Shown here: positions 27,430-36,649 of the stretch, piece by piece
Numbering within the stretch: position 1 is the stretch's first letter
How the letters are laid out: every line of letters starts with the position of its first letter
NCBI GenBank assembly: GCA_965222175.1
Contig: OZ244938.1
Location: 4,340,001-4,404,000 of the forward strand
Length of the DNA: 64,000 nt
Origin: NORP240 sp965222175
GTDB taxonomy: Bacteria; Pseudomonadota; Gammaproteobacteria; Pseudomonadales; Pseudohongiellaceae
Direction of reading: 5' to 3'
Made by a program: the position numbers and the translations under genes
The notes under the pieces: model-generated
Seen by the model: the letters and a program-made list of their open reading frames with translations, nothing else
Database searches by the model: none
What the model was told of the DNA's origin: nothing

Positions 27430-28089
27430 ATGGGCCTGGCGATATTCGATCTGGACAACACGCTGCTTGGCGGCGACAGCGACCATGCCTGGGGGGAATT
27501 CCTGATCTCCAGAAAGCTGGTTGATGCAGCAACACACGGTACCCGCAATGACGAATTTTATCGACAGTACACCGAGGGCCGTTTGAATATCCAGGAATAT
27601 GTTCGCTTCACCCTGGGGCCGGTACTGGGATTTTCCCTCGACCACCTCGATGAACTACACCGGGAATTCATGGAAGAATTTGTCCGACCGATGATGCTCC
27701 CCCGGGCCATGAAACTCGTCGACGATCACAAGTCGGCAGGTGATCATTGTCTCATCATGTCGGCAACCAACACCTTTATCACCAGACCCATTGCCAGGGA
27801 GTTCGCCGCCGACGACCTACTGGCCACGGACCTGGTAATACAGGGCGGGCACTACACTGGCGATATCTCCGGCGTACCCTGCTTCCAGGAGGGCAAGGTC
27901 ATCAGGCTACGACAGTGGCTGGAATTACAGAATGAAAGGTATAGTTTTGACAGCAGCACTTTTTACAGCGATTCTATAAATGACCTGCCCCTGCTGGAAG
28001 CCGTGCATTCCGCTGTGGCTGTCGATCCGGACGACCGGCTTGCGGCAGTGGCCGGTAAAAAGGGCTGGAAGATCATCAGCCTGCGCTAA
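27430..28089 (+). CDS. HAD-IB family hydrolase (SerB-like)
   Basis: 219 residues from the ATG at 27430, which has GGGGAACGG upstream; an earlier in-frame ATG at 27370 adds an unlike stretch. LAIFDLDNTLLGGDSDHAW is motif I with both aspartates, IMSATNTFITRPIARE motif II, and YSDSINDLPLLEAVHSAVAVDPD motif III/IV. It resembles the PSPase-like enzymes of Pseudomonas (HAD-IB, phosphoserine or related phosphate esters); the substrate is not clear. It is divergent from rppH. Confidence 0.9.
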   Translation: MGLAIFDLDNTLLGGDSDHAWGEFLISRKLVDAATHGTRNDEFYRQYTEGRLNIQEYVRFTLGPVLGFSLDHLDELHREFMEEFVRPMMLPRAMKLVDDHKSAGDHCLIMSATNTFITRPIAREFAADDLLATDLVIQGGHYTGDISGVPCFQEGKVIRLRQWLELQNERYSFDSSTFYSDSINDLPLLEAVHSAVAVDPDDRLAAVAGKKGWKIISLR

Positions 28090-28104
28090 CAGGCTGGCGA
28101 CAGA

Positions 28105-28617
28105 TTACTGAAACTTGATATCCACGATCAGGTCGTCGGCGATCTGTTCAAGACGTCGCTGAATTGCATCGAGATCTATTTCCGGAGGAACCCGTAGCCT
28201 GGCTTCGGCATTGAACAGTGTTTCCCCGGACATGGGCGCCACCGTACATTCGGTATTGAGCTCTTCCACGTTTACCTGTTGCTCAGCCAGGGCTGCAGAA
28301 ATTTCCCGGATTATCCCCGGGCGGTCGTTGCCTATGAGGCTCAGCGTAAGGGTCTGGCTGTCTGCATCTTCCTCGGCGCCACTGACTTTCTCGATGACCA
28401 GCTTCAGGCTCCCGCCCAGCGCTTCCAGGTCTTTTATCAGCTGGTCGGCTTTGTCGTCCGGCACACTGACACGCAGTATTCCGGCAAATTTGCCAGCCAG
28501 CTGGGACATGCTGCTTTCAAGCCAGTTGCCGCCATTGCGGGAAACGGCCTGGGCCAGCTGTTCCACCAGGCCAGGCCGGTCATTGCCAATGGCAGTCATC
28601 ACCAGAAAAGTCGTCAT
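28105..28617 (-). CDS. gcvR: Glycine cleavage regulator GcvR-like (two ACT domains)
   Basis: 170 residues with two ACT domains: TAIGNDRPGLVEQLAQAVSRNGGNWLESSM, and again LIGNDRPGIIREISAALAEQQVNVEELNTE. In E. coli, GcvR senses glycine and restrains GcvA at the gcv promoter. The regulated operon, gcvTHP, is in this window 20 kb away; no gcvA is seen. It lies 11 bp downstream of polB and may be co-transcribed. Confidence 0.85.
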   Translation of the reverse strand: MTTFLVMTAIGNDRPGLVEQLAQAVSRNGGNWLESSMSQLAGKFAGILRVSVPDDKADQLIKDLEALGGSLKLVIEKVSGAEEDADSQTLTLSLIGNDRPGIIREISAALAEQQVNVEELNTECTVAPMSGETLFNAEARLRVPPEIDLDAIQRRLEQIADDLIVDIKFQ

Positions 28618-28628
28618 TTCAATTTCCC

Positions 28629-31043
28629 TCAGAACAGTCCGATTTGCCTGTCCAGCAATTTTTTCATCGAAGTGGATTTAAACACAAGAATTGAATCGGC
28701 AATGGGCATGAGCTGGCGGTCGATATAAAAGTCATAATCGATGGCGGAACTGCGATATTGCCGGGTTTCCGGACCATTGACGGTCATCAGGTATTCAACC
28801 CAGCCGCCCTGCTGGTAGAGCGCCGGAAGACCCCGTCGGGCGCGAATTTCCTCGGCCTTGCGTGCTGCCTGCACGTGGGGCGGGACGTTTTTCACATAGT
28901 CGTCGAGTTTTCGCCGCAAACGACGCCGCAGCACCAGCTCAGCGGTCCGGTCTTCATCCTGTATTGACCTGACCGTGTCTTTAATGAATTCCTCGTAGGG
29001 CTGGTCAAGGAAAATTCGCTGGTAAAGTTCCCGCTGGAAACCACGGGCCAGGGGGGACCAGTCGCTTCTGACGGTTTCCAGACCCTTGAATACCAGCTGA
29101 AAGTCATTTTCCCCGGTTCCGGTCAGGACCAGCCCGGCATAGCGCTTCTTGCTGCCGGTTTCGGCTCCTCGAATCGTGGGCATCAGGAACTTGTGAAAGT
29201 GTGTTTCGAACTCGATTTCAAGGCAGCTATCGATACCCTGTTCATCCCGCAACTTTTTCGACCACCAGTCATTCAGGCTGACCGCCAGCTCCCGCCCACG
29301 GGCAGTGACATCATCCGCCGACACATTGTCGAGAAACACGAATACCGAGTCCGTGTCCCCGTAAATGACGCGATATCCGTCGTTTTCAATAAACTCCTTG
29401 CTCTGCTTGATGATCCTGTGTCCCCTGCGGGTGATGGAGCTGACCAGGCGTGGATCGAAAAAACGGCAGGCACTGGTGCCAAGTACACCATAAAAGGAGT
29501 TCATGATGATCTTGATCGCCTGGGACAACACCCTGTTGCCTGCTGCCTTGGCCTGATCCCGGGCCTGCCACAGCTTTTCGATGAGCTCCGGTAACAGGCA
29601 GTGATTACGCGAAAAAACGCCGCCATCAAATCCGACGATGGGGTTTTCCTCCTGCAGGCCGGCCACCAGGGCCAGCGGGTCGACATGAAAGGTTCGAATT
29701 ATACTGGGATACAGGCTCTTGAAATCCAGGACGATGACATGATTATAGATTCCGGGTTCAGAGTCCATGACATAACCCCCGGGACTGGCATTCTCCGCCT
29801 GATTCTGCCCTATGGACGGGGCCACGTAACCGGCCCTGTGCAGCCCCGGCAGGTAAAGAAAATCAAAGGCTGCCACCGAACCGCCGTAGCGGTCCAGTTC
29901 CAGGCCGGTCAACCTTGCCCTTTCCACCGCAAAGTCGATGAGCTGTTCGTTGGCAAAAATATCCCAGACCAACCTGCAGTCCTCCAGGTTGTAGCGTGCC
30001 AGTGCCGGTTTGTCGTGGAGAAACTGTCGCGTGATTTCCTCGCCACGCTGATCGACATCGTCAACCAGCTTCCCACGGCGGAGGATTTCCCTGGCCACGT
30101 GATCAAGGGAGAAGTTTTCGAAGTGGTAGGTGGCCGTTCGCATCAGTTCGATTCCGTCAAGGATCACGCGGCCGGGCACCGTTACGTAAAAGCGATTTTC
30201 GTTATCCCTGGCCTGACGCCAGCCTGCCACTTCGCGACGACGTCCAAGGCGCAGACGCACGCCAACGCGATCAGCGACCTGCTGGAGAAATCTCAGGTCG
30301 AAATTGACGATATTCCAGCCGATGAGGACGTCGGGGTCATAGCTTTCCAGCCAGTCGAGGAAAGCCTGCAGCAGGGATTTTTCGTCGGGATACAGTTTAA
30401 GATGGGAAGGCAATTCCCCCCCGCTCCCGCCAACCATGAAAACCACCTGCTGATCTTTGCCGAAGTTGCCGATTGAGTAGAGGCGATCTCCGGTATAGTC
30501 GGTTTCGATATCCAGGGAAATGCAGCGCAATTCGGGCCGGTAATCGGACGACTTGACTCTGGGATTGACGATCTCCAGGTAGTCCCCTTGTCGTACCGGT
30601 GGCTCGTTGATGGTGAAGCCACCGGTAATGAATCTCTCCATCAGGAACCGGTCCACCGGGTTGATATCGGCCTCCAGCATGACGATGCCGTTGGCCGTCA
30701 GCCGATCCCGGGCCTCGTACAATCGGCGTTGGGATTTAAAATACAGAGTCACTACAGGCTGGCCGCGAAAATCCCGAAGCGGGGAGCCGGCCATGCGCCA
30801 GCCACCCAGTCGCTGCAGCAGTGTTTCCGCCCGCCGGGCCTGGTCGGCGGGGATAAAACAGACGCTTTCCTGGTCTGGCAAACTGATGCGCAGCGGACCC
30901 CTGGGAGTCGCTGCCCAGTAAACCAGGCTTTGTCGTCCGTTCTGCTCCTGACGGTGCCGGGTGAGGATAAAGCCCGGCAACGGTCCGGATGCTGCATTGG
31001 CAGGCTGGTCAGTTGTGGCGCTTGAGGAGAGCTGGTGATTCAC
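28629..31043 (-). CDS. polB: DNA polymerase II (family B)
   Basis: 804 residues, close to the E. coli enzyme. The exonuclease domain shows CISLDIETDY and WNIVNFDLRFL. The polymerase domain shows VLDFKSLYPSIIRTFHVDP (motif A), KIIMNSFYGVLG (motif B) and VIYGDTDSVFVFL (motif C). It is a damage-tolerant DNA polymerase, usually under LexA control; I did not find a clear LexA box upstream. No frame break is seen. Confidence 0.96.
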   Translation of the reverse strand: MNHQLSSSATTDQPANAASGPLPGFILTRHRQEQNGRQSLVYWAATPRGPLRISLPDQESVCFIPADQARRAETLLQRLGGWRMAGSPLRDFRGQPVVTLYFKSQRRLYEARDRLTANGIVMLEADINPVDRFLMERFITGGFTINEPPVRQGDYLEIVNPRVKSSDYRPELRCISLDIETDYTGDRLYSIGNFGKDQQVVFMVGGSGGELPSHLKLYPDEKSLLQAFLDWLESYDPDVLIGWNIVNFDLRFLQQVADRVGVRLRLGRRREVAGWRQARDNENRFYVTVPGRVILDGIELMRTATYHFENFSLDHVAREILRRGKLVDDVDQRGEEITRQFLHDKPALARYNLEDCRLVWDIFANEQLIDFAVERARLTGLELDRYGGSVAAFDFLYLPGLHRAGYVAPSIGQNQAENASPGGYVMDSEPGIYNHVIVLDFKSLYPSIIRTFHVDPLALVAGLQEENPIVGFDGGVFSRNHCLLPELIEKLWQARDQAKAAGNRVLSQAIKIIMNSFYGVLGTSACRFFDPRLVSSITRRGHRIIKQSKEFIENDGYRVIYGDTDSVFVFLDNVSADDVTARGRELAVSLNDWWSKKLRDEQGIDSCLEIEFETHFHKFLMPTIRGAETGSKKRYAGLVLTGTGENDFQLVFKGLETVRSDWSPLARGFQRELYQRIFLDQPYEEFIKDTVRSIQDEDRTAELVLRRRLRRKLDDYVKNVPPHVQAARKAEEIRARRGLPALYQQGGWVEYLMTVNGPETRQYRSSAIDYDFYIDRQLMPIADSILVFKSTSMKKLLDRQIGLF

Positions 31044-31079
31044 TGGCTGATATCACTGCAAAACAATATAGCCAGAACA

Positions 31080-31107
31080 GGGAAGCCGGCTTTAACACCG
31101 GCTTCCC
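31080..31107 (-). terminator. Probable terminator after the molybdopterin gene
   Basis: GGGAAGCCGG and CCGGCTTCCC (31080-31089 and 31098-31107) pair perfectly around 8 bases, 28 bp after the stop of the sulfite-oxidase-like gene. No long T-run follows on that strand, so termination strength is uncertain. Confidence 0.5.
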
Positions 31108-31134
31108 TCGATACTTACGAAACCTGAACAGGCT

Positions 31135-32298
31135 TCAGATTCTGACAGTCCTTGGCCACTGAGCAAAATTCTCCCAGTAGCTGACTTTTTCCGGAACTTC
31201 GTCCTGGGTCGGCTGCACGTTACCATCCACGTCTGTCACCCGTGAGACGATGGTATGTTCACCGGGGGCAGGGTTTTCCCAATCGAAGCTGAACAGTTTC
31301 CAGGTGTACAACCCGTTGCGGGGATTCAGCTGAGCCCGCTGCCAGGGTCCGTCGTCCACCTTCACTTCCACGCTGCGAATCGGCGTGCCGTCATTCAGCA
31401 CGAAACCCTGGATTCGGTAATCGCCGCCCATGCGCGTGACCCGCACGATGGCGGATTTAAGATTGATCGTGGTAACGGAGTTTTCCACCCAGCGCTCCAC
31501 GCCGCCGACCACTTCCTTTTTCAAGGTCACGTAGTCACGACCCATGAACCGCCCCATGTAGCGCGTGTCCTGAACATGGATCTGAGTCAGCCACTTGACA
31601 TTGGCAACCCCGTACCAGCCCGGCACGATCAAACGCAGCGGCCTGCCGTGATAAAGCGGCAGTGGCTCACCATTCATCTCAAAGGCCAGCATGTTTTCCT
31701 GGCGCATGGCATCGGGAATGGACAGGCTTCGGGCAAAGGCCTTGTCCACTTCCGCACCGCGAATCTCTTCGGAGCCGATATCGCCACCGAAAAACACGAC
31801 TTCCTTGGCGCCATCCTGGATCCCGGCTTCCTGCAGCAGGTTTCTCAGAGTTACACCGCGCCAGCGGGCATTGCCAATCAGGCCATTGAAGATGGTTCCC
31901 CGGTTGCCCCCGCATTCCCAGCCGATGTCCATTTCCACGACATCCCGATTCATCACTTCCTGCAGGTTCAGTTCGATGGGATTGTCCACCATCCCGGTGA
32001 CTTTCAGCGTGTAGCTGGACAGGTCCAGTTGTGGTTGCCCATAGTGCTGGACCACGTAGAACTCGTCATTGGAACTGTAAAAGGAATCAATATTGCGGGT
32101 ATCCTGAAAGTAGGTTCCCCCGGCCCGCTTGTCACGCACCTGGAACGTGTCGGGAATATCCGTGAAAGGCACCAGTTCCTCGCCCTGGGCCAGGGCCGGC
32201 ATTACCCAGTTGGGAACGGATGCCGCGCCGGCAGCGAGAACACCGCTGCCAACCGCACCTTTCAGTAAGTTTCTTCGGCCTTCGTCTTCCGGTTTCAT
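31135..32298 (-). CDS. Sulfite oxidase-like molybdopterin protein (SoxC/SorA type)
   Basis: 387 residues from MKPEDEGRRNLLKG at 32298, giving a clean Tat signal (RRNLLKGAVG, then hydrophobic, cleavage near PALAQG). A longer start at 32331 adds 11 residues. IGWECGGNRGTIF holds the Cys that ligates molybdenum, PLRLIVPGWYGVANVKWL is the cofactor domain, and the C-terminal VEVKVDDGPWQRAQL is the Mo-co dimerisation domain. It probably oxidises sulfite or a similar sulfur compound in the periplasm. No cytochrome subunit or other sox gene is adjacent. Confidence 0.85.
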   Translation of the reverse strand: MKPEDEGRRNLLKGAVGSGVLAAGAASVPNWVMPALAQGEELVPFTDIPDTFQVRDKRAGGTYFQDTRNIDSFYSSNDEFYVVQHYGQPQLDLSSYTLKVTGMVDNPIELNLQEVMNRDVVEMDIGWECGGNRGTIFNGLIGNARWRGVTLRNLLQEAGIQDGAKEVVFFGGDIGSEEIRGAEVDKAFARSLSIPDAMRQENMLAFEMNGEPLPLYHGRPLRLIVPGWYGVANVKWLTQIHVQDTRYMGRFMGRDYVTLKKEVVGGVERWVENSVTTINLKSAIVRVTRMGGDYRIQGFVLNDGTPIRSVEVKVDDGPWQRAQLNPRNGLYTWKLFSFDWENPAPGEHTIVSRVTDVDGNVQPTQDEVPEKVSYWENFAQWPRTVRI

Positions 32299-32425
32299 GG
32301 TATGTCTCTCTCTGTTTCTTGTCCGGGCCATGGTCTGTGTGACGACCGGATTATTGTTGGAAGTACTGCATTAAAGCTGCAGGCTGACGTGTCTGGCAAC
32401 AATAACACAATTGAAAATTCAGTCT

Positions 32426-32575
32426 AGGGAACCTCTGATCAATTATGGAAGTACTCTGGCTTGCCCCGGACGGTCCCGTGAACGGGTTTCAGCAGCGGAA
32501 TCCGGCGGTGTCCGCGCCTCATCGGTGAAATCGCCTGCAAGCCGGAGTATGTCCAAAATTGATCAATGAATCCTG
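32426..32575. repeat. Family A repeat, second long copy
   Basis: 150 bp between the molybdopterin gene and the YjbR gene. The left end GGGAACCTCTGATCAATTAT and right end AATTGATCAATGAATCCTG are inverted repeats that continue inward (GTACTCTGGCTTGC on the left, GCAAGCCGGAGTATG on the right). It shares the CTCTGG segment with the copy at 6329, but the centre differs. Confidence 0.75.
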
Positions 32576-32729
32576 AAAGATGGCACAATATGGTCCGTTT
32601 CCCGCGGAATACCCCCGGACGCTACCGGCCCTGACGTGGAGCAGGTACCGCATTCCGGCGAACAACCGGCGATATTCCCGGATCATTCGGAGTCAACCCG
32701 CGTTACCGCGTATCACGAGGAACCAGGTC

Positions 32730-33095
32730 TTGGACTTTGATGAAGCCAGGCAATACCTGCTCAGCAAGCCTGAAGCAACGGAAGACTATCCTTTCTACCC
32801 CGATGTCCTGGTGCCCAAGGTCCGCGGCAGGATGTTTGCGACGCTCTCGGAAAATGATGGTGTTGCGCAGATGAACCTGAAATGTGACCCCGACGAAGCG
32901 CTGGCGTTGCGCGACATCTTTCCGGCAGTGAAGCCGGGTTATCACATGAACAAGAAGCACTGGATTACCGTTACCCTGGACGGCAGCGTGCCTGCCAACG
33001 AGATCCGGCGATTGATCGATAATTCCTTCCGGCTGGTGGTGATGAAACTACCCAAGCTTGAACGTGTGGCGCTGCTGGCCCGGCTGAAAGACTGA
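32730..33095 (+). CDS. MmcQ/YjbR family protein
   Basis: 121 residues from TTG at 32730, which has GAGGAA 9 bp upstream and starts exactly at the family's N-terminus (LDFDEARQYLLSKPEATEDYPF). A longer frame from 32580 adds 50 unlike residues. PKVRGRMFATL, VAQMNLKCDPDEALALR and GYHMNKKHWITVTLDG are typical of this CyaY-like fold with a proposed DNA-binding role. Function is unsettled. Confidence 0.88.
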   Translation: MDFDEARQYLLSKPEATEDYPFYPDVLVPKVRGRMFATLSENDGVAQMNLKCDPDEALALRDIFPAVKPGYHMNKKHWITVTLDGSVPANEIRRLIDNSFRLVVMKLPKLERVALLARLKD

Positions 33096-33422
33096 ATTTC
33101 CAGCAGGCAACCAATTGCCGGCCGCTCAAAATACCCGGTTTCGCCCCGGAAATTTGCAGTAATAGTTGACTGCAATTTCAAAAAACTGCCCATTCCCGAT
33201 TTCCTGTTACCCGGCCTGATGTGCTGTGCTAGCCTTTTTCATGTTAGACAGGACCCCTTCGTTCTGTAGTTGACGTCCGATTGGCCTTAGGGCCTCAACT
33301 GGCAAGTATAAGCAGTACCGGGGCGTGCGCCGAAATGGTGCAGAACCTCTGCGGGAACCTGGATAACGCGAACGGACCGCTTTGCAACGGTGAAAGATCA
33401 GTAAAAAAAAATCAGGTAAGCA
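33096..33422. other. Intergenic region with inverted repeats
   Basis: 327 bp without a gene. TTGCAGT (33154-33160) and ACTGCAA (33169-33175) form an inverted repeat after the YjbR gene. A second imperfect pair, AGTTGA...TCAACT, spans about 33268-33300. These could be operators or weak terminators; nothing else is seen. Confidence 0.35.
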
Positions 33423-33749
33423 ATGGATATGAAGCGAAAGACCGACAGTGACCATGAAATTTCGAAATTCTCCCCGGTAACGATTCACGTCAAGCGTAAT
33501 ATTCGCAAGCTACGCCTGCAGCAGGGGTATTCCATGAACGAAGGTGCAAGCCTGCTGGGCGTGTCGCGCAAACAGCTGGAAGACATAGAAACGGTACGTA
33601 ACTACGGCTGCCATCTTGACCTTGAACTGCTGGCCAAGATGAAGGTCATTTACAATGTATCCCTGGACGAGGTTTTCGGTGATCTGCCTACGGATTATTA
33701 TTCCGATTACTACGTACGTCCACGTAAAAAGCTGAGAGGCGAAAGCTGA
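33423..33749 (+). CDS. Small XRE-like helix-turn-helix regulator
   Basis: 108 residues. Positions about 24-75 form a Cro/C1-type HTH: IRKLRLQQGYSMNEGASLLGVSRKQLEDIET, with an extra loop NYGCHLDLELLAKMKVIYNVSLDEVF. The tail is basic (RPRKKLRGES) and tyrosine-rich before it. No toxin partner is visible. The target genes are unknown. It is transcribed toward the SutA-like gene, 392 bp away. Confidence 0.8.
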   Translation: MDMKRKTDSDHEISKFSPVTIHVKRNIRKLRLQQGYSMNEGASLLGVSRKQLEDIETVRNYGCHLDLELLAKMKVIYNVSLDEVFGDLPTDYYSDYYVRPRKKLRGES

Positions 33750-34141
33750 CACCCGAACCATGCTCGGCAGTATAAAACGGCCGGCGATCCGGTGAGCGGC
33801 TCCGCGGCGGTGGGCAGGGGATCGGTCACTCGGTTGCAGTCTGAACCACCAAGTCACTCAATGTTCGACATGTCTGGGTAAGGCCGGGACAACCTCCCTC
33901 TTCCCGGTGCTTTCCCAATCGTCCTTGAGAAAGCGAAAAAAACCATACAAGGCATGGATGCCGTGGGCACAGGGCTTTGGGTCTGCTTTCCTCAACCCGG
34001 GATCCGACCCCACTATTCGAGCCACAACAGAGCCACAACGTGTTGCAAGCCGGAGCAATACGCCAGGTTCACGGCCATCGCGGCTACCGGCATTTTAGTG
34101 TATACTGGTGGACCCGTTTTATTGTGCAGAAGTAGGTAGTT
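33750..34141. other. Gap upstream of the SutA-like gene
   Basis: 392 bp. Two overlapping minus-strand frames span about 33826-34058, but neither has a ribosome site or a recognisable domain, so neither is called as a gene. A probable -10 box, TATACT, lies at 34098-34103, about 39 bp before the small gene. No clear -35 or terminator is visible. Confidence 0.3.
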
Positions 34142-34318
34142 ATGGCAAACAAAGCAAAGAAAGCAGCCCCCGTCGCCAACAGAGAGCATCTCGAGCAGCA
34201 CGTCGCCGCGTTCCTGAAGTCGGGCGGCAAAGTGCAGAAAATTCCATCCGGGGTGAGCGGCCAAACTTCCACCAGCGGTCCGCGACAGATCGTCCTGAGC
34301 CACAAGACCAGCTCCTGA
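34142..34318 (+). CDS. 58-residue SutA-like basic protein
   Basis: A complete 58-residue frame (ATG 34142, TGA 34316) with AGTAGGT upstream. It starts MANKAKKAAPVANREHLEQH and continues VAAFLKSGGKVQKIPSGVSG. From memory, the second part matches the C-terminal segment of SutA of Pseudomonas (EFLARGGKVQEI...), an RNA-polymerase-binding factor used in slow growth. The acidic N-terminal tail of SutA is missing and replaced by a short lysine-rich one. A transcription-related role is an inference; the gene itself is well supported. Confidence 0.7.
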   Translation: MANKAKKAAPVANREHLEQHVAAFLKSGGKVQKIPSGVSGQTSTSGPRQIVLSHKTSS

Positions 34319-34763
34319 TAAGGCCCTTCCCTCCCTGGTTCTGACTCCACCGGATAGTACAGGTAGTTTCACAGACAGGTATTGATATAACAGGTATCGA
34401 AATAAGGGTACCGATATAAAGGTAGAGAAAGACCGGTGTTGAAAGACAGTACCACCGGCTCTTTACCTCACGACGGATGCCCGGGCGGCCTGATGCAAAT
34501 CCCGTCGCCCGCCGGCAGTCATTTTAAACACCTCTCCGGACCTGCCATTTCCAGGATACCCGTATCATGCCTATTGGCAGTCCTGTACTGGCAGGCTGAC
34601 AGCCAGTCCCGCCTCATGCACCTGAACTGCGTTTGTCCACGGGGTTTCCCCGTGGCGTGCAGCCGGAGACGTAAAAACCTCTATAAAAGAAATTTTGTAA
34701 ATAGTCAGATATCATAACTATTGGTAATAATTTTAGTGCCTGGCTCTCCGGGGGGACAGTCTC
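34319..34763. other. Gap before the LysR gene with tandem repeats and a hairpin
   Basis: 445 bp without a supported gene. Imperfect 15-bp tandem units (CAGGTATTGATATAA, CAGGTATCGAAATAA, GGGTACCGATATAA) run from 34376 to 34419. They lead into a hairpin at about 34422-34467, with arms GGTAGAG and CCGGTG facing CACCGG and CTCTTTACC. A 93-codon frame at 34436 has no family look. AT-rich sequence at 34690-34745 probably holds the LysR promoter. Confidence 0.45.
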
Positions 34764-35654
34764 GTGGACACGCAAAACCTCAAGGCATTTCTGGCGGTGG
34801 CGGAATCCGGCTCATTTTCCAAGGCTGCCAATAATCTTCACCTCACCCAGCCGGCAATCAGCAAGCGCATCAGCCTGCTGGAGCAGCAGCTTGACACCTT
34901 GCTGTTTGATCGGGTCGGACGCCAGGTATCCCTGACCGCGTCCGGTCGGACGCTGGAACCCCTGGCCCGGAATGTCCTGTTTTCAATGCGGGATGCGGAG
35001 CAACGCATCAGGGACCTGGGAACGTCCGTCAGTGGCCAGCTGCGCCTGGTCACCAGCCACCACATTGGCCTGCACCGGCTGCCGGTCATTCTGCGACGGT
35101 TTGCGGGTCGTTATCCCCAGGTTCAGCTTGATATTCAGTTCAAGGATTCCGAAGAAGCAGGGCAGAGCGTGCTGGCGGGAGAGTTCGATCTGGGTATCGT
35201 GACCCGCTCCACGGTTGCCGACGACAGGATTGAAGCGGAATGCATCTGGCGTGATCGCCTGGTGTTCGTGGCTGCCGCTGACCATCCGCTGAACAGAAAA
35301 GACAGTATATCGCTGGCAGAAATCAGCCAGCATCCCGCGTTGCTGCCGGACCGCAAGTTTCTCACCACCCGGATCGTGGAGAATCTCTTCCGGGACAAGG
35401 GCCTTGAGCTCAACATCATCATGAGCACCAATTACCTGGAGACGATCAAGGCACTTATCGGCGTTGGTTACGGCTGGGGGGTTCTGCCGGAAATCATGGT
35501 TTCCGGCGACAATGTCGTGCGGCTACCCGTGGGACGAGTCAGGCTGTCTCGCAATCTTGACTGTATTCGCCATCGTGAACGATCCCTGAGCCGGCCAGCG
35601 GCATGTTTCGTCGCCGAGTTGCGCGCCGCTGACGATACCGTGAAGCATCGTTAA
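34764..35654 (+). CDS. LysR family transcriptional regulator
   Basis: 296 residues from GTG at 34764 with GGGGGGAC upstream. The HTH is residues 1-60 (LKAFLAVAESGSFSKAANNLHLTQPAISKRISLLE), and the effector domain covers about 90-290 (SGQLRLVTSHHIGLHRLP, GWGVLPEIMV). The order resembles the LysR gene found near leuCD in Pseudomonas, but no leu gene is present here. The target and ligand are unknown. It converges on the TraB/GumN gene. Confidence 0.9.
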   Translation: MDTQNLKAFLAVAESGSFSKAANNLHLTQPAISKRISLLEQQLDTLLFDRVGRQVSLTASGRTLEPLARNVLFSMRDAEQRIRDLGTSVSGQLRLVTSHHIGLHRLPVILRRFAGRYPQVQLDIQFKDSEEAGQSVLAGEFDLGIVTRSTVADDRIEAECIWRDRLVFVAAADHPLNRKDSISLAEISQHPALLPDRKFLTTRIVENLFRDKGLELNIIMSTNYLETIKALIGVGYGWGVLPEIMVSGDNVVRLPVGRVRLSRNLDCIRHRERSLSRPAACFVAELRAADDTVKHR

Positions 35655-35701
35655 CAGCAGCATTGCAATGACCGGAAGACAGCGTACCGTTGACCGGCAC
35701 A

Positions 35702-36601
35702 CTACAGCTGTCGTATCTCGTACCCCTTATCCTCCAGCAGGCTCAGGAGTCCATCCCTGCCTACCAGATGGGCGGCGCCAACCAGCACGAACTCGGTGCC
35801 GTCTTCCTGGAACATTGCCTCTATGGCCGGCAGCCAGTTCAGATTCCGTTCCAGCAGCAATGAATTGTAAAGTTCCTCGGACTCAATGCGCATGTCTTCG
35901 ACAAAAAGACTGGACAGGGTATCCATGTCACCCTGTCGCCAGGCGGTTACCAGGTCTTCCATGCTGGTAGAAATTTCCTCCAGGTCGTCCAGCGACAGCA
36001 GGATGAACTCACTTTCGTTACCTTCGCCCATGGAAGCAATATAATCTATCTGTGCCTGTACCGATTCCAATTCCCCCACGGCCTTGGCGTCGCTGATGGC
36101 ACGATTGCTGAAATAGACATCGACACCCTGGGGTGTGAAGCCCATTTTCTGAAATTCCAGTATCTGCAGCGTGCTGACAACCAGCCCCGGCTTGAATTTT
36201 TCCATCATCATCAACGGCATGCCGACCGAGGCGAGATAGCTGGACAGGGCGTTGTAGGCTTCTTCGTCCAGAACACTGCGCAGCGATCGCGAATCGTTAT
36301 AGGTCAACTGCTGCAGCATGCTGGCCTGCACTGCAAGATCATTCATGGAGCTTACATCGGTTTCAAAAAACAGGCGCTGGGAATCCTGGTAGGCCTGCTC
36401 GAACTCCTCCGGCAATGGATAGTCGCCGGGTCGCAGCAGATGTACCGTGCCGCCGAGATACACTTTGCTGTTGCCGGAAGATGCCACCCAGACAGACGTG
36501 TCTGCTACAGCCGTGGAACCGGAACCCGCCAGGGCCAGCAGCACGGCCAGGAGTTGCCAGGGAAACCAAACTCGGGAGATAAACGGAATACGGGTGGACA
36601 T
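35702..36601 (-). CDS. TraB/GumN family protein
   Basis: 299 residues with a signal peptide (LLAVLLALAGSGSTAVA). SKVYLGGTVHLLRPGDYPLPEEFEQAY is the first GxxH block, and FVLVGAAHLVGRDGLLSLL the second, giving the two His motifs of the erythromycin-esterase/TIKI-like clan. Related proteins are thought to be metal-dependent proteases; the substrate here is unknown. The protein is probably periplasmic. Confidence 0.87.
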   Translation of the reverse strand: MSTRIPFISRVWFPWQLLAVLLALAGSGSTAVADTSVWVASSGNSKVYLGGTVHLLRPGDYPLPEEFEQAYQDSQRLFFETDVSSMNDLAVQASMLQQLTYNDSRSLRSVLDEEAYNALSSYLASVGMPLMMMEKFKPGLVVSTLQILEFQKMGFTPQGVDVYFSNRAISDAKAVGELESVQAQIDYIASMGEGNESEFILLSLDDLEEISTSMEDLVTAWRQGDMDTLSSLFVEDMRIESEELYNSLLLERNLNWLPAIEAMFQEDGTEFVLVGAAHLVGRDGLLSLLEDKGYEIRQL

Positions 36602-36649
36602 AGAGAAACCTGTCGATAACGAAAAAGTGTCGGTTTAAGATCCTTTTGA

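Noticed and set aside
33826..34058. Overlapping minus-strand frames of 66 and 70 codons
   Set aside because: No ribosome site, no domain, and two frames compete for the same DNA; more likely chance frames.
34436..34717. 93-codon plus-strand frame before the LysR gene
   Set aside because: It starts inside a hairpin, has no family match and an irregular composition.
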